NCBI RefSeq assembly: GCF_000154445.1
Contig: NZ_DS499565.1
Source of the DNA: Intestinibacter bartlettii
GTDB lineage: Bacteria; Bacillota; Clostridia; Peptostreptococcales; Peptostreptococcaceae
Length of the DNA stretch: 64,000 bases
Reading direction: 5' to 3' (one strand)
Positions 17,601-25,659 of this stretch are shown one piece after another. The translations under genes and the position numbers were made by a program. Each line of letters starts with the position of its first letter. Position 1 is the stretch's first letter. The notes beneath the pieces are model-generated. The model saw nothing but the letters and a program-made list of their open reading frames with translations. It was not told the origin of the DNA and did no database searches.

Positions 17601-17758
17601 ATAGTTACTTCTTTATATGTTTTATTTTCTGCAAGGCTTGTATAGTATTCATGTTGAACCACATTCATGTAAACCATTTTTGCTATAATTACAGCAAAAG
17701 CACATAGCAGGAAAATTTTTATCACTTTAAATCTTTCAATTATTTTATTTTCTACCAT
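14690..17758 (-). CDS. mrdA: Class B penicillin-binding protein 2 (elongasome transpeptidase)
   Basis: This DD-transpeptidase cross-links new lateral wall with RodA. One N-terminal membrane span (about 13-33) precedes a dimerisation domain with RGEIRDRYGRLLAGN. The transpeptidase motifs are GSTFK (S499, K502), SCN (S557) and KSGT (K803). At 1022 aa it is much longer than the 600-700 aa usual for PBP2. The extra length is an acidic insertion between SxN and KSG, a lysine/glutamate-rich insertion of roughly 110 residues after KSGT (about 815-920), an insertion in the dimerisation domain, and a Ser/Asn/Asp-rich tail. Long versions exist in relatives. It lies between mreD and minC. Confidence 0.92.
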   Translation of the reverse strand: MVENKIIERFKVIKIFLLCAFAVIIAKMVYMNVVQHEYYTSLAENKTYKEVTIKAARGEIRDRYGRLLAGNTNSFVVQVSSDQLTSKDNDANSIALKIMNKLIENGEEYEDNFPIVIDENGNFSYTYDKNVSDYKEKNNIPSNLNAKETFYYLVDSLIEDGTLKESDRNLNRGELQKKLNSKGYYPPILVTNFEFTEIKNKNDWLESFVKKLDDGTKLEVKNTDSAKVAFKKIRQYYGIDDSLSDQDARKILIVRNLIKSQGYRTYYPITLASNVSEETVSFVEENAVNLSGISISNEPIRYYPHGALASHVLGYVGKIPSQQLDNYLNNKEKSYKSDDIVGLTGIESTQEDNLKGIDGYKKVKVNATGKVTDELEVKEPVSGDTVYLTLDMDLQKVAEQGLEKTLQVANNGGIYKSEYGDVSTSGGAKNAKTAAIIAVDIKTGEVLASASYPDYDPNLFVTGISSKDYEKLQPENPNDTLAASPLLNLVTQGVFQPGSTFKMITGMAALENGLDPNYTINDPGVININGQTFADAVWNKSRSNHGSVNLYKAIQESCNVYFGIVGTGTNWLKSGSDPNIKMDSEKILEYAKLFGLNENTGLEDEITEVAGKVPSEEDKINSTKISLRSYLNLNIIDSFTDIDENDDEEMTERIDEIVSWVDETPCPGRGEVMSRLKELNVKEDRIETLSDSILFTYLKFARWTTSDNLNLSIGQGENAYTPSQVVRYVMAIANGGYLTDLTLTKKVVNSDYDTTYESKVVSKKIDFKDSDNLKELIKGMKLVTTEGTAKKYFTNFPVAVAAKSGTAERNDKIPTANEYEYLMKHLSSYGVKKDEVLKVYQQLRKNREAELTKNKIKEIKEQLKSDDLDEETRAELEKELKDGVDEKLADTDKINAAYLRRAIKKVKPTITDETIDKYKETYGDFAWAVAFAPADDPEIAVAAVVPQGTTSTYAFLPIKDVIGYYMVGSKNSDSNSDNKTDTKNTDKDNNSTDKNNSDSINNDNSSATGSDNKLNFNVQIKK

Positions 17759-17768
17759 TAAATCACCA

Positions 17769-18251
17769 CTATTCTTCTTCTAGACTTAATATTGGCTTTT
17801 TAAATATTTTATAAACTAATATTCCGATAAGACTATTTATAATTGGAACTACAACTATTTTTATAATAGATGTAAGTTGGCATACATTATATATTGTTTT
17901 TGAAAGTAAAAAACTAAGTCCACAATATATAAATGTAGCTCCTAAAATAATAGTAAATATCATTATAGGGCTTTCTTTATAAACTTTATCTTTTATATAA
18001 CTAACCATATATGCTACTCCAAAAAATATTAGTCCATTAGATCCAAATAATCCTCCGACACTTGAATCTAATATAATACCTAAAACAGCTCCTATAATTC
18101 CACTTTCCAATTCATCTAGATATAGTGAAATTATAACTAAATATATTAAGACTATATTTATAGTCATTCCAAAAACAGATAAATAATTAATAATACTATT
18201 TTGTAGTATTATTATAAAAAAACCCAATATACAAAGTAATATTTTTTTCAT
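17769..18251 (-). CDS. mreD: MreD, rod-shape membrane protein
   Basis: A 160-aa protein with about five membrane spans, starting MKKILLCILGFFIIILQNS and containing DELESGIIGAVLGIILDSSVGGLFGSNGLI, a segment typical of MreD. It joins MreC and RodA/PBP2 in the membrane part of the elongasome. AGAGAGG precedes ATG at 18251. It sits between mreC and the PBP gene, closely spaced, clearly one operon. Confidence 0.92.
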   Translation of the reverse strand: MKKILLCILGFFIIILQNSIINYLSVFGMTINIVLIYLVIISLYLDELESGIIGAVLGIILDSSVGGLFGSNGLIFFGVAYMVSYIKDKVYKESPIMIFTIILGATFIYCGLSFLLSKTIYNVCQLTSIIKIVVVPIINSLIGILVYKIFKKPILSLEEE

Positions 18252-18264
18252 AATAGTTACCTCT

Positions 18265-19149
18265 CTAATTTATATTTCTTGGTTCTATTATCATAACATT
18301 GTCAACACTTTTGAAGTTTACATTCGGTTTAACTACTACGTATTTTAAAGATTTACTTTTATCTTCTGTTACCTTAGTTACTTCTCCTATAACAATGTCT
18401 TTTGGATATAAACCAAGACCAGATGTAACTACACTATCTCCTGGAAGTACGTCATAATCTGAATCAAGCATATATCCTTGTAAAAGGCCTTTTTCTCTGT
18501 TTGATTCTTCATCTTTTATACCTGTCCCAGTTGTAATAATTCCCTTGCTTTTAGAATCTCTAGATAATTTAAAACTAACTGATGATGTTGTATCTAATAA
18601 AGTGATTGCTTTTGAGTAGTTTGAAGAAACCTCTGTAACTATTCCAACTAGTCCATCTCCATTTATAACTAAGCTGTTTTCTTTTACTCCATCTTCACTA
18701 CCTGCGCTCATAACTATATTTGTATACCAAAGTCCATCATTTTTACTTATTACTTTTGCAGCCACTTGGTTTGCTACATATTTTTCATCCACAAAATTAA
18801 GTGCTTTTTTTAATTGTTCTAATGAAGTTGTATCTTCTAATTCGCCTTTTAATTCTGTTATTTGTTTTTGTAATTTTGCATTTTCACCTTCTAATTTTTC
18901 TACTTTTTTAGCATTAGATTTAAAGTTTAATATATCTGAAAATCCATCACCAAAAAAACTTAGACCGCTACTTATACTATTTTCAAAAGTAGATGAAATA
19001 TTCATTATTATATTTGAGTTAAAGGGACTATTTCCCGAATTTTTTCCAATTGATATACTAACAATTCCAATTAAAGTGATAGCAACTACACCAGTTGCTA
19101 TCACTTTAAAATTTATTTTACGTTTATTTTTGTCTCTTCTCAAACTCAT
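18265..19149 (-). CDS. mreC: MreC, rod-shape scaffold protein
   Basis: MreC links the MreB cytoskeleton to PBP2. The 294-aa protein has a basic cytoplasmic start, one membrane span (about 15-35), a coiled coil (about 80-110, KVEKLEGENAKLQKQITELKG) and the beta-barrel MreC domain with KNDGLWYTNIVMSAGS and DTTSSVSFKLSRD. Two adjacent start codons exist (GTG at 19152, ATG at 19149); I use the ATG. Ten bases after mreB. Confidence 0.93.
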   Translation of the reverse strand: MSLRRDKNKRKINFKVIATGVVAITLIGIVSISIGKNSGNSPFNSNIIMNISSTFENSISSGLSFFGDGFSDILNFKSNAKKVEKLEGENAKLQKQITELKGELEDTTSLEQLKKALNFVDEKYVANQVAAKVISKNDGLWYTNIVMSAGSEDGVKENSLVINGDGLVGIVTEVSSNYSKAITLLDTTSSVSFKLSRDSKSKGIITTGTGIKDEESNREKGLLQGYMLDSDYDVLPGDSVVTSGLGLYPKDIVIGEVTKVTEDKSKSLKYVVVKPNVNFKSVDNVMIIEPRNIN

Positions 19150-19158
19150 CACCAGCTT

Positions 19159-20226
19159 CTATCTTCTTTTGTTTGCTACTAAAACTTTCTCAAAGATTTC
19201 TTGATCTTCTACAGATTTTCCAGTTCCTATAGCAACACAATCAAGTGGGTATTCAGCTATGAATACTGGCATTCCTGTTTCTTCTTTAACTAATAAATCA
19301 AGACCTTTTAATAAAGCTCCTCCTCCAGTTAACATTATTCCATTTTCCATAAGGTCAGCTGCAAGTTCTGGTTTTGTTTTTTCTAGAGTTATTTTTATTC
19401 CATTAACTATTGTGTTAATAGGGTCTTTTAATGCATCTCTTATTTCAGCAGAAGATATATCTATTTTTTTAGGAAGTCCTGTTACTAAATCTCTACCGCT
19501 TATTTGAGAAGTTACTTCTTCTCCATCTTTATATGCTGAACCTATGTTTATCTTAACATCTTCAGCAGTTCTTTCACCTATTAATAAGTTGTATTCTTTT
19601 TTAACGTAGTTAACTATAGCTTCGTCTAACTTGTTACCACCTATTCTTATTGATTCAGCAGTATCTATACCACCTAGTGATATTACAGCTATCTCAGAAG
19701 TACCACCACCGATATCAACTACCATGTTTCCTTCTGGCTCTTCTACTCTAAGTCCTGCACCTATTGCTGCTGCCATTGGTTCTTCTATTAAGAATACTTC
19801 TTTAGCTCCTGCTTGTTGTGCTGCTTCTTCTATTGCTTTCTTTTCTACTTCAGTAACACCATATGGTACACATATAGCTATTCTTGCGCTTACAACACCT
19901 TTTTTAGCTGCAGATTTTTGTATGAAGTAAGTTAACATTGATTGAGTTATATCAAAGTCAGCTATAACTCCGTCTTTCATTGGTCTTATTGCTTTTATGT
20001 TTCCTGGTGTTCTACCTATCATTCTTTTAGCTTCTTCACCAACTGCTAAAACATCTTTACTGTCATCTCTTATTGCCACTACTGATGGTTCTCTAAGTAC
20101 TATTCCTTGACCTTTAATGTACACTAATGTATTAGCTGTACCTAAGTCTATTCCCATATCTTTTGTCATTTTTCCGAATCCAAAGAAAGATCCTTTTTGT
20201 TTCTTTTGTTTTTTTTCACTTGCCAT
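19159..20226 (-). CDS. mreB: MreB, actin-like cell-shape protein
   Basis: MreB filaments guide lateral wall synthesis. The 355-aa protein has the actin/Hsp70 nucleotide motifs in order: DMGIDLGTANTLVYIKG (phosphate 1), VDIGGGTSEIAV (phosphate 2) and ITLTGGG-type LTGGGALLKGLD (adenosine). The N-terminus has an extra lysine-rich stretch (ASEKKQKKQKGSFFGFGK) ahead of the core, which may support membrane binding. GGGAG precedes ATG at 20226. First gene of mreBCD, 31 bases after radC. Confidence 0.97.
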   Translation of the reverse strand: MASEKKQKKQKGSFFGFGKMTKDMGIDLGTANTLVYIKGQGIVLREPSVVAIRDDSKDVLAVGEEAKRMIGRTPGNIKAIRPMKDGVIADFDITQSMLTYFIQKSAAKKGVVSARIAICVPYGVTEVEKKAIEEAAQQAGAKEVFLIEEPMAAAIGAGLRVEEPEGNMVVDIGGGTSEIAVISLGGIDTAESIRIGGNKLDEAIVNYVKKEYNLLIGERTAEDVKINIGSAYKDGEEVTSQISGRDLVTGLPKKIDISSAEIRDALKDPINTIVNGIKITLEKTKPELAADLMENGIMLTGGGALLKGLDLLVKEETGMPVFIAEYPLDCVAIGTGKSVEDQEIFEKVLVANKRR

Positions 20227-20257
20227 TTCTAAACGCTCCCTTCAATCTTACACTATA

Positions 20258-20965
20258 TCAAATCAACATATTTTCTTTAAAACTAAAATACAATCCATCA
20301 CCTATTATTATATGGTCAATTACCTCAATGCCTATTATATCTCCACATTTTACAAGTCGATTTGTTACGACTTTATCTTCTGCAGATGGTGTAGGACATC
20401 CTGACGGGTGATTATGTATTAATATAATCTTATTGCTGCTTCGTCTAATTGCCTCTCTAAAAACTTCTCTTGGATGGACTAATGATGAGTTTAATGTCCC
20501 AATTGAAATATCTATATCTGTAATAATTTCATTTTTTGTATTTAAAAGCACTATTTTAAATATTTCCTTTGGCGCATATCTCAATTCTTCCATATAGTAT
20601 TTATATATATCCCAAGGTACTTTAATTTTGTATTTAGGTGGCTTATAGCTGGAAGCTCTTACACCTAGTTCTATAGCTGCCTTTATTTGGGTAGCTTTTG
20701 TAAGACCTATTCCATCTATGCTACATAGCTCCTCTATACTTATATCATATAAATCCCTTATATTTATTAATTTTTCCTTAAATATTTGGGTTGATAGCTC
20801 TATAGCATTGTATTTTTTTGTTCCAGTTCTAATTATAATAGCTAACAATTCTGCATCAGATAATGATTTTACACCTTTTGTTAGCATCTTTTCTCGAGGT
20901 CTTTGGTCAGTCAACATATCTTTTATGTTGATACCTTTGTTTAAACTTTCTTGCAGATGAATCAT
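20258..20965 (-). CDS. radC: RadC/JAB-domain protein
   Basis: The 235-aa protein has an N-terminal helix-hairpin-helix part (SIEELCSIDGIGLTKATQI) and a C-terminal JAB/MPN metal site with HNHPSGCPTPSAED. Despite the name, a role in DNA repair is not well supported; MPN-domain metal binding is seen in structures of relatives. The ATG at 20965 overlaps the maf stop (ATGA), so the two are translationally coupled. The maf-radC-mreBCD order is common in Gram-positive bacteria. Confidence 0.93.
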   Translation of the reverse strand: MIHLQESLNKGINIKDMLTDQRPREKMLTKGVKSLSDAELLAIIIRTGTKKYNAIELSTQIFKEKLINIRDLYDISIEELCSIDGIGLTKATQIKAAIELGVRASSYKPPKYKIKVPWDIYKYYMEELRYAPKEIFKIVLLNTKNEIITDIDISIGTLNSSLVHPREVFREAIRRSSNKIILIHNHPSGCPTPSAEDKVVTNRLVKCGDIIGIEVIDHIIIGDGLYFSFKENMLI

Positions 20966-21546
20966 CCTCCATAAAATAGATTTATATCAAAGTGATCCTT
21001 TAGTAAATCGCTAAGTTTTGAAATAGGGAGTCCAACTATATTAAAATAATCACCTTGTATATTATCAACTAATAGAGCTCCATATCCCTGTATTCCATAT
21101 GCACCCGCTTTGTCTAAAGATTCATTTGTGTTTATATAATCTTTAATAGAGTCTTCACTTAAGTCTTTAAATGTAACTAAACTAACAACATAGTCATTTA
21201 CAACCATGCCATGAGATATATTTATTAAACTAATTCCTGTGATAACTTTGTGTGTTTTGTTTGATAATTTTTTTATCATTTGGTATGCTTCTTCTTTGTC
21301 TTTTGGCTTACCTAAAACTTCGTTATCTAGTGCGACTATAGTGTCTGCACCTATAACTAGTTTGTCTTTGTTTTTTTGTGCTACATCGTATGCTTTTTCA
21401 TATGCAAGTCTAACTACCATACTTTCTGGAGATTCATTTTCCAAAATTACTTCTTCAATATCGCTTTTTTGTATTTCAAATTTTAGTTTTGTATTTTGTA
21501 AAATTTCTTTTCTCCTTGGTGAAGCTGATGCTAAAATTATTTCCAT
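20962..21546 (-). CDS. maf: Maf nucleotide pyrophosphatase
   Basis: Maf proteins hydrolyse dTTP/UTP and modified nucleotides, and overexpression blocks septation in Bacillus. The 194-aa protein has the family start ILASASPRRKEIL, then IGADTIVAL with the catalytic aspartate and LGKPKDKEEA, and the late DKAGAYGIQGYGALLV. AGAAGG precedes ATG at 21546. First gene of the maf-radC-mreBCD-pbp-minCDE-rodA series. Confidence 0.95.
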   Translation of the reverse strand: MEIILASASPRRKEILQNTKLKFEIQKSDIEEVILENESPESMVVRLAYEKAYDVAQKNKDKLVIGADTIVALDNEVLGKPKDKEEAYQMIKKLSNKTHKVITGISLINISHGMVVNDYVVSLVTFKDLSEDSIKDYINTNESLDKAGAYGIQGYGALLVDNIQGDYFNIVGLPISKLSDLLKDHFDINLFYGG

Positions 21547-21798
21547 TTATTCACCTTCTTGTACTCTTTAATTTTGTACTAATTAAGTTTATCACTATCT
21601 TATAAAAATTTCAATCTTAATGTACACTCTTTTCTTCTTTAAATCTTATATTTTGATAAAAATTTTATTTTCTTTAAATAAATATTATTTATTATTACAT
21701 TTTTCTTATTTTTATTAAGATTTTTGTAATAATATTTATATTGATATTTTTAATATAAATATATAAGCTACATTTTAAATTCTATTTTTTGCATAATA
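21547..21798. other. Gene-free AT-rich spacer
   Basis: About 250 bases upstream of maf and downstream of rnfB, very rich in A and T. I see no gene, RNA or clear promoter here, though the promoter for maf must lie in it. Confidence 0.5.
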
Positions 21799-21829
21799 AA
21801 TAAAGGTATAGAGATCTATACCTTTATTC
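21799..21829 (-). terminator. Terminator of the rnf operon
   Basis: A near-perfect palindrome (AATAAAGGTATAG / CTATACCTTTATT) 27 bases after the rnfB stop, followed on the minus strand by TTATTATGC. The stem is long, the T-run interrupted. Confidence 0.75.
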
Positions 21830-21855
21830 TATCCATATTTTATATTTTAATATCC

Positions 21856-22857
21856 TTAATTAGCTAATTTTGATTCTTCTTTAGAATCTACTAATTTTAT
21901 TGCATCTTTTTTACATTTTTTCATGCATAGATGACAACCTTTACATTTTTCTAAATCAACTTTATGTGGCTGTTTCTTTTCGCCTTCTATAGCACCAAAT
22001 GGACAAGTTCTAGCACAAGCTGTACATCCTATACATTTACTTTCGTCTATAGATACTTTACGTCTGTCTGATAAGTCTGCTTTTATAACTTTCTTTGGAC
22101 AAACATCTGCACAAACTTTACATCCTACACATTTAGAATAATCTATAGTAGCTAAGTTGTTTTCTACTGTTATAGCTCCAACTGGACAAGATTTTTCACA
22201 TTTTTTACATCCTATACATCCTGCAGAACATTTATCTTTAACATCTTTACCTTTATCTTTAGAGCTACATTCAACAACAACTTCTTGTTTAGCTGGTTTC
22301 TTTTGTATTAATCCTTTTGGGCAAGTGTCTATACATTTTCCACAAAGAACACATTTATCTTCGTCTACTACTGCTACACCATCAACTATTGATAATGCAC
22401 CAAATGCACATACAGATACACAAGTTCCAAGACCTAAACAACCAAAACTACATGATTTTGGTCCACCGATTAATGCAACTGCTGCTCTACAATCTGTTAT
22501 ACCTTGGTATTCATATTTATTTGCTGCACTTGAACAAGTACCTTTACACATAACATGTGCTACTTGTTTTTCTCCTGTTTCAGCTGCAACACCCATTATT
22601 TCTCCGACTTTTGCGGCTACTGCTGCCCCACCAACTGGACATGCATTTACAGGCGCTTCACCTTTTACTATAGCTGCTGCTACACCACCACAACCTGGGT
22701 ATCCACAACCACCACAGTTTGCTCCAGGAAGTACTTCAAGTATTTTGGCTTCTCTTTCATCAACTTCAACTGCGAATTTCTGTGCAGCGAAGGCTAAGAC
22801 AGCACCAAATATTAATCCCATGATTCCCAATAATATTACTGCTTTTAATATTTCCAT
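21856..22857 (-). CDS. rnfB: RnfB, multi-cluster ferredoxin-type subunit
   Basis: RnfB takes electrons from reduced ferredoxin into the Rnf complex. The 333-aa protein starts with a membrane anchor (about 1-27), then the 4Fe-4S domain GANCGGCGYPGCGG with ACPVGG, a middle region with CSFGCLGLGTCVSVC, and five ferredoxin-like sets: CVLCGKCIDTCP, CIGCKKCEKSCP, CVGCKVCADVCP, CIGCTACARTCP and CKGCHLCMKKCK. That is more clusters than in proteobacterial RnfB and matches the long clostridial type. GGGGGTG precedes ATG at 22857. Last gene of rnfCDGEAB. Confidence 0.96.
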   Translation of the reverse strand: MEILKAVILLGIMGLIFGAVLAFAAQKFAVEVDEREAKILEVLPGANCGGCGYPGCGGVAAAIVKGEAPVNACPVGGAAVAAKVGEIMGVAAETGEKQVAHVMCKGTCSSAANKYEYQGITDCRAAVALIGGPKSCSFGCLGLGTCVSVCAFGALSIVDGVAVVDEDKCVLCGKCIDTCPKGLIQKKPAKQEVVVECSSKDKGKDVKDKCSAGCIGCKKCEKSCPVGAITVENNLATIDYSKCVGCKVCADVCPKKVIKADLSDRRKVSIDESKCIGCTACARTCPFGAIEGEKKQPHKVDLEKCKGCHLCMKKCKKDAIKLVDSKEESKLAN

Positions 22858-22876
22858 AATACTTCACCCCCTGTTT

Positions 22877-23452
22877 TTATAATTTTATTAATCCTGTGAA
22901 TCCTAAGAAAGCTATTGACATTAATGCTGCAGATATTAATGTTATAGGAAAGCCTTTAAATGCTTCTGGAATATCTGCAAGTTCTAATCTTTCTCTGATT
23001 CCAGCAAATAAAACTATTGCTAATGTGAAACCTAAACCTGCACCAACACCATTTATTAATGTTTGTAATATGTTGTAATCATTTTGAACATTAACAAGTG
23101 CTATACCTAAAACTGCACAGTTTGTAGTTATAAGAGGTAAGTAAACACCTAATGCTTGATATAAAGATGGACTCATTTTTTTAAGTGCCATTTCAACGAA
23201 CTGAACTATTGAAGCTATAACAAGTATAAATGCTATAGTTTGTAAGTATTCAGTTCCTGTTTTAACTAATATCATTTGAATAAAATATGTTATTAAAGAA
23301 GCTAGGGCTAAAACGAATGTAACCGCAGCTCCCATACCTGCTGCTGTATCTACTTTCTTAGAAACACCTAAGAAAGGACATATACCTAAGAATTGTGATG
23401 TTATAACGTTGTTAACAAGGACAATGCTTAGTAATAAAAGAATATAATTCAT
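22877..23452 (-). CDS. rnfA: RnfA, membrane subunit of the Rnf complex
   Basis: A 191-aa protein with six membrane spans, homologous to RnfE/NqrD-E. Marks are NNVITSQFLGICPFLGVSKK and LPLITTNCAVLGIAL; the two cysteine-containing half-membrane helices hold a 2Fe-2S cluster between RnfA and RnfE in known structures. GGAGGG precedes ATG at 23452. Confidence 0.96.
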   Translation of the reverse strand: MNYILLLLSIVLVNNVITSQFLGICPFLGVSKKVDTAAGMGAAVTFVLALASLITYFIQMILVKTGTEYLQTIAFILVIASIVQFVEMALKKMSPSLYQALGVYLPLITTNCAVLGIALVNVQNDYNILQTLINGVGAGLGFTLAIVLFAGIRERLELADIPEAFKGFPITLISAALMSIAFLGFTGLIKL

Positions 23453-23471
23453 AATATTTCCCTCCTAAAAA

Positions 23472-24065
23472 TTAAGCACTTTTCTTTGTAACTTTATTAA
23501 ATATTGCCATAAGGATTCCTAATGTTAAGAATGCTCCTGGAGGTAATATGAATAATAAAGCTGGTTGATAAGAAGCTCCAAATAAACTTACTCCAAATAT
23601 TGCACCTGCTCCTAGTATTTCTCTAACTGCACCTAATATTGTAAGTGCTAAAGTAAATCCAAGACCCATTCCTAAACCATCTACTGCTGAAGCAACTGCT
23701 CCATTTTTAGATGCGAAACTTTCAGCACGAGCAAGTATTATACAGTTAACAACTATTAATGGTATATATAATCCAAGTGCTTTATCAAGTGATGGTATAT
23801 ATGCTTTTAAAAGCATTTGTACTATTGTAACGAAAGTAGCTATAACAACTACGAACGCTGGTATTCTTATTTTATCTGGTATTACTTTTCTAAGTAGTGA
23901 TATAGCTACGTTTGAACAAGCTAAAACTACTGTTGTTGATAGACCCATTCCTAGACCATTTATTGCTGCACTTGTAACAGCTAAAGTAGGACACATCCCT
24001 ATTACTTGTACAAAGGTTGGATTCTCATCGATAATACCGTTTTTAAAAACTTTTCCTAGATTCAT
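23472..24065 (-). CDS. rnfE: RnfE, membrane subunit of the Rnf complex
   Basis: A 197-aa protein with about six membrane spans and the pair NPTFVQVIGMCPTLAVTSAA and IPLIVVNCIILARAE, matching RnfE/NqrD. It forms with RnfA the pseudo-symmetric membrane core that carries electrons across the bilayer. GGGGGATT precedes ATG at 24065. It sits between rnfG and rnfA. Confidence 0.95.
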   Translation of the reverse strand: MNLGKVFKNGIIDENPTFVQVIGMCPTLAVTSAAINGLGMGLSTTVVLACSNVAISLLRKVIPDKIRIPAFVVVIATFVTIVQMLLKAYIPSLDKALGLYIPLIVVNCIILARAESFASKNGAVASAVDGLGMGLGFTLALTILGAVREILGAGAIFGVSLFGASYQPALLFILPPGAFLTLGILMAIFNKVTKKSA

Positions 24066-24084
24066 CTCAAAATCCCCCTATCGA

Positions 24085-24660
24085 TTATTTTAAAGAGTTA
24101 TTGTAAACTTCGATTGCTGCATCTACACCGTTAGTTACTGCTGTAGAAGTTATAGTAGCTCCAGATATTGCTTTGATTTCTGTGTCACCAGGAGTTCCAT
24201 TTTTAAGAACTGAAAGCTCTTCAAGTGGTTTTCCTTTATATTGATCACTAAATTCTGGATTAGTTGCTTTAGCACCAAGACCTGCTGTTTCTGAGTTGCT
24301 AACAACATTTATTCCTGATACTTGACCTTTAGCAGAATCTATACCTACCATTAATTCAATTGTTCCACCATAACCAGATGGTAAAACTTTTAGAGTATAT
24401 CCAACTGTATTTCCTGATGCGTCTTTTGCTTCATATATTTCTGAAACTTCAACCCCTTTTGAGTTATCAGTTTTTACATCTTTTACTTGTTCAAAATCTT
24501 GAGCAGATTCTAAAACTAATTTTCTAGCTTCTGCATTTGCTTGCTCATTTCTTTGAGCTATAGTACTTGCTGTTACACTATTAGTTAATGCTAGTAATAA
24601 AGCAGCTACTGCACTTATTATTAATAAGTTTAATCCTAGTTTAAACATATCTTTGCCCAT
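24085..24660 (-). CDS. rnfG: RnfG, FMN-binding subunit
   Basis: A 191-aa protein with one N-terminal membrane span and an FMN-binding domain. FMN is attached covalently to the threonine of the SGATxT motif, seen here as AISGATITSTAV (around residue 167). Other domain marks are GYGGTIELMVGID and SETAGLGAKATNPEF. The start ATG at 24660 shares its A with the rnfD stop (TAATG), so the two are coupled. Confidence 0.95.
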   Translation of the reverse strand: MGKDMFKLGLNLLIISAVAALLLALTNSVTASTIAQRNEQANAEARKLVLESAQDFEQVKDVKTDNSKGVEVSEIYEAKDASGNTVGYTLKVLPSGYGGTIELMVGIDSAKGQVSGINVVSNSETAGLGAKATNPEFSDQYKGKPLEELSVLKNGTPGDTEIKAISGATITSTAVTNGVDAAIEVYNNSLK

Positions 24661-25640
24661 TATTTAGCCACCTCCCCAAATACTCTGTTGTTAACGTACT
24701 TGTCTATAAGCGGAGTCATAACGTTAGCTAATAATATTGAATATGAACATCCTTCTGGATATCCACCATATAATCTAATTACTGAACAAATTATACCTGC
24801 AAGTACTGCATATATAATTTGACCTTTTTTAGTCATTGGAGATGTTGTATAGTCAGTTAACATGAAGAAACCACCTAACATAACACCACCTGCTAATATT
24901 TCACTTACAGCAAATTGAATATTAAATCCACCTAATAAGAAAGTTAATATAAATATTGTTGCTAAGTAACATAATGGCATAATATAACTTATAATTCCTT
25001 TGTATATTAAGTAAACGCCACCTAGTAATAATAATACTGCACATGTTTCACCAACACATCCACCTACATTACCTACTAATAAATCCATCATTGATATTCC
25101 ATTATCAGTTAAACCTTGAAGTCCTGCTGCTCCTGATTTTAAGAAACTAAGTGGAGTTGCTGTTGTAACAGCATCTGCTGCTGAACCAGCTACCCAGTTA
25201 ACCCCTGTTTCAGTCCATTTAGTCATTGGAACTGGGAATGATGCAAGTAAGAATGCTCTAGCTGCTAAAGCTGGGTTAACAAAGTTGTTACCAATTCCAC
25301 CAAACATCATTTTTACAACTACGATTGCAAATACACCACCTATTAAACACATCCACCATGGAAGTGAAGCTGGAACGTTAAATGCTAATAATAAACCTGT
25401 AACTACTGCAGAGAAATCTCCAATAGTACTTTTTTGTTTAGTTATTTTTTCCCATATATATTCAGAACCAACTGTTCCTAATATACAGAAAAACATAACA
25501 TATAATGCGCTTAGTCTAAAATAATATAAACCTGCGATTGCTGCTGGTAAAAGCGCGAATACGACTTGTTTCATTATATAAGAAGTATCTTCATTACTTC
25601 TAATGTGAGGTGATGATGACACTATAAACTTATTTTCCAT
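24660..25640 (-). CDS. rnfD: RnfD, membrane flavoprotein subunit
   Basis: RnfD carries a covalently bound FMN on threonine in the SGATxT-like region; here the likely site is DAVTTATPLSFLK. The protein has eight to ten spans and the marks FVVSSSPH-type start (MENKFIVSSSPHIRSNED) and GGIGNNFVNPALAARAFLL. The frame is open to 25730 inside rnfC, but GGGGGGAAATAAAC in front of ATG at 25640 sets the start there (326 aa). Twenty bases after rnfC. Confidence 0.95.
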   Translation of the reverse strand: MENKFIVSSSPHIRSNEDTSYIMKQVVFALLPAAIAGLYYFRLSALYVMFFCILGTVGSEYIWEKITKQKSTIGDFSAVVTGLLLAFNVPASLPWWMCLIGGVFAIVVVKMMFGGIGNNFVNPALAARAFLLASFPVPMTKWTETGVNWVAGSAADAVTTATPLSFLKSGAAGLQGLTDNGISMMDLLVGNVGGCVGETCAVLLLLGGVYLIYKGIISYIMPLCYLATIFILTFLLGGFNIQFAVSEILAGGVMLGGFFMLTDYTTSPMTKKGQIIYAVLAGIICSVIRLYGGYPEGCSYSILLANVMTPLIDKYVNNRVFGEVAK

Positions 25641-25659
25641 GTTTATTTCCCCCCGAAAT

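Noticed and set aside
22157..22882. A 241-codon plus-strand frame opposite rnfB
   Set aside because: It is antisense to rnfB, and its high Pro/Thr/Ala content reflects the Gly/Cys-rich gene on the other strand.
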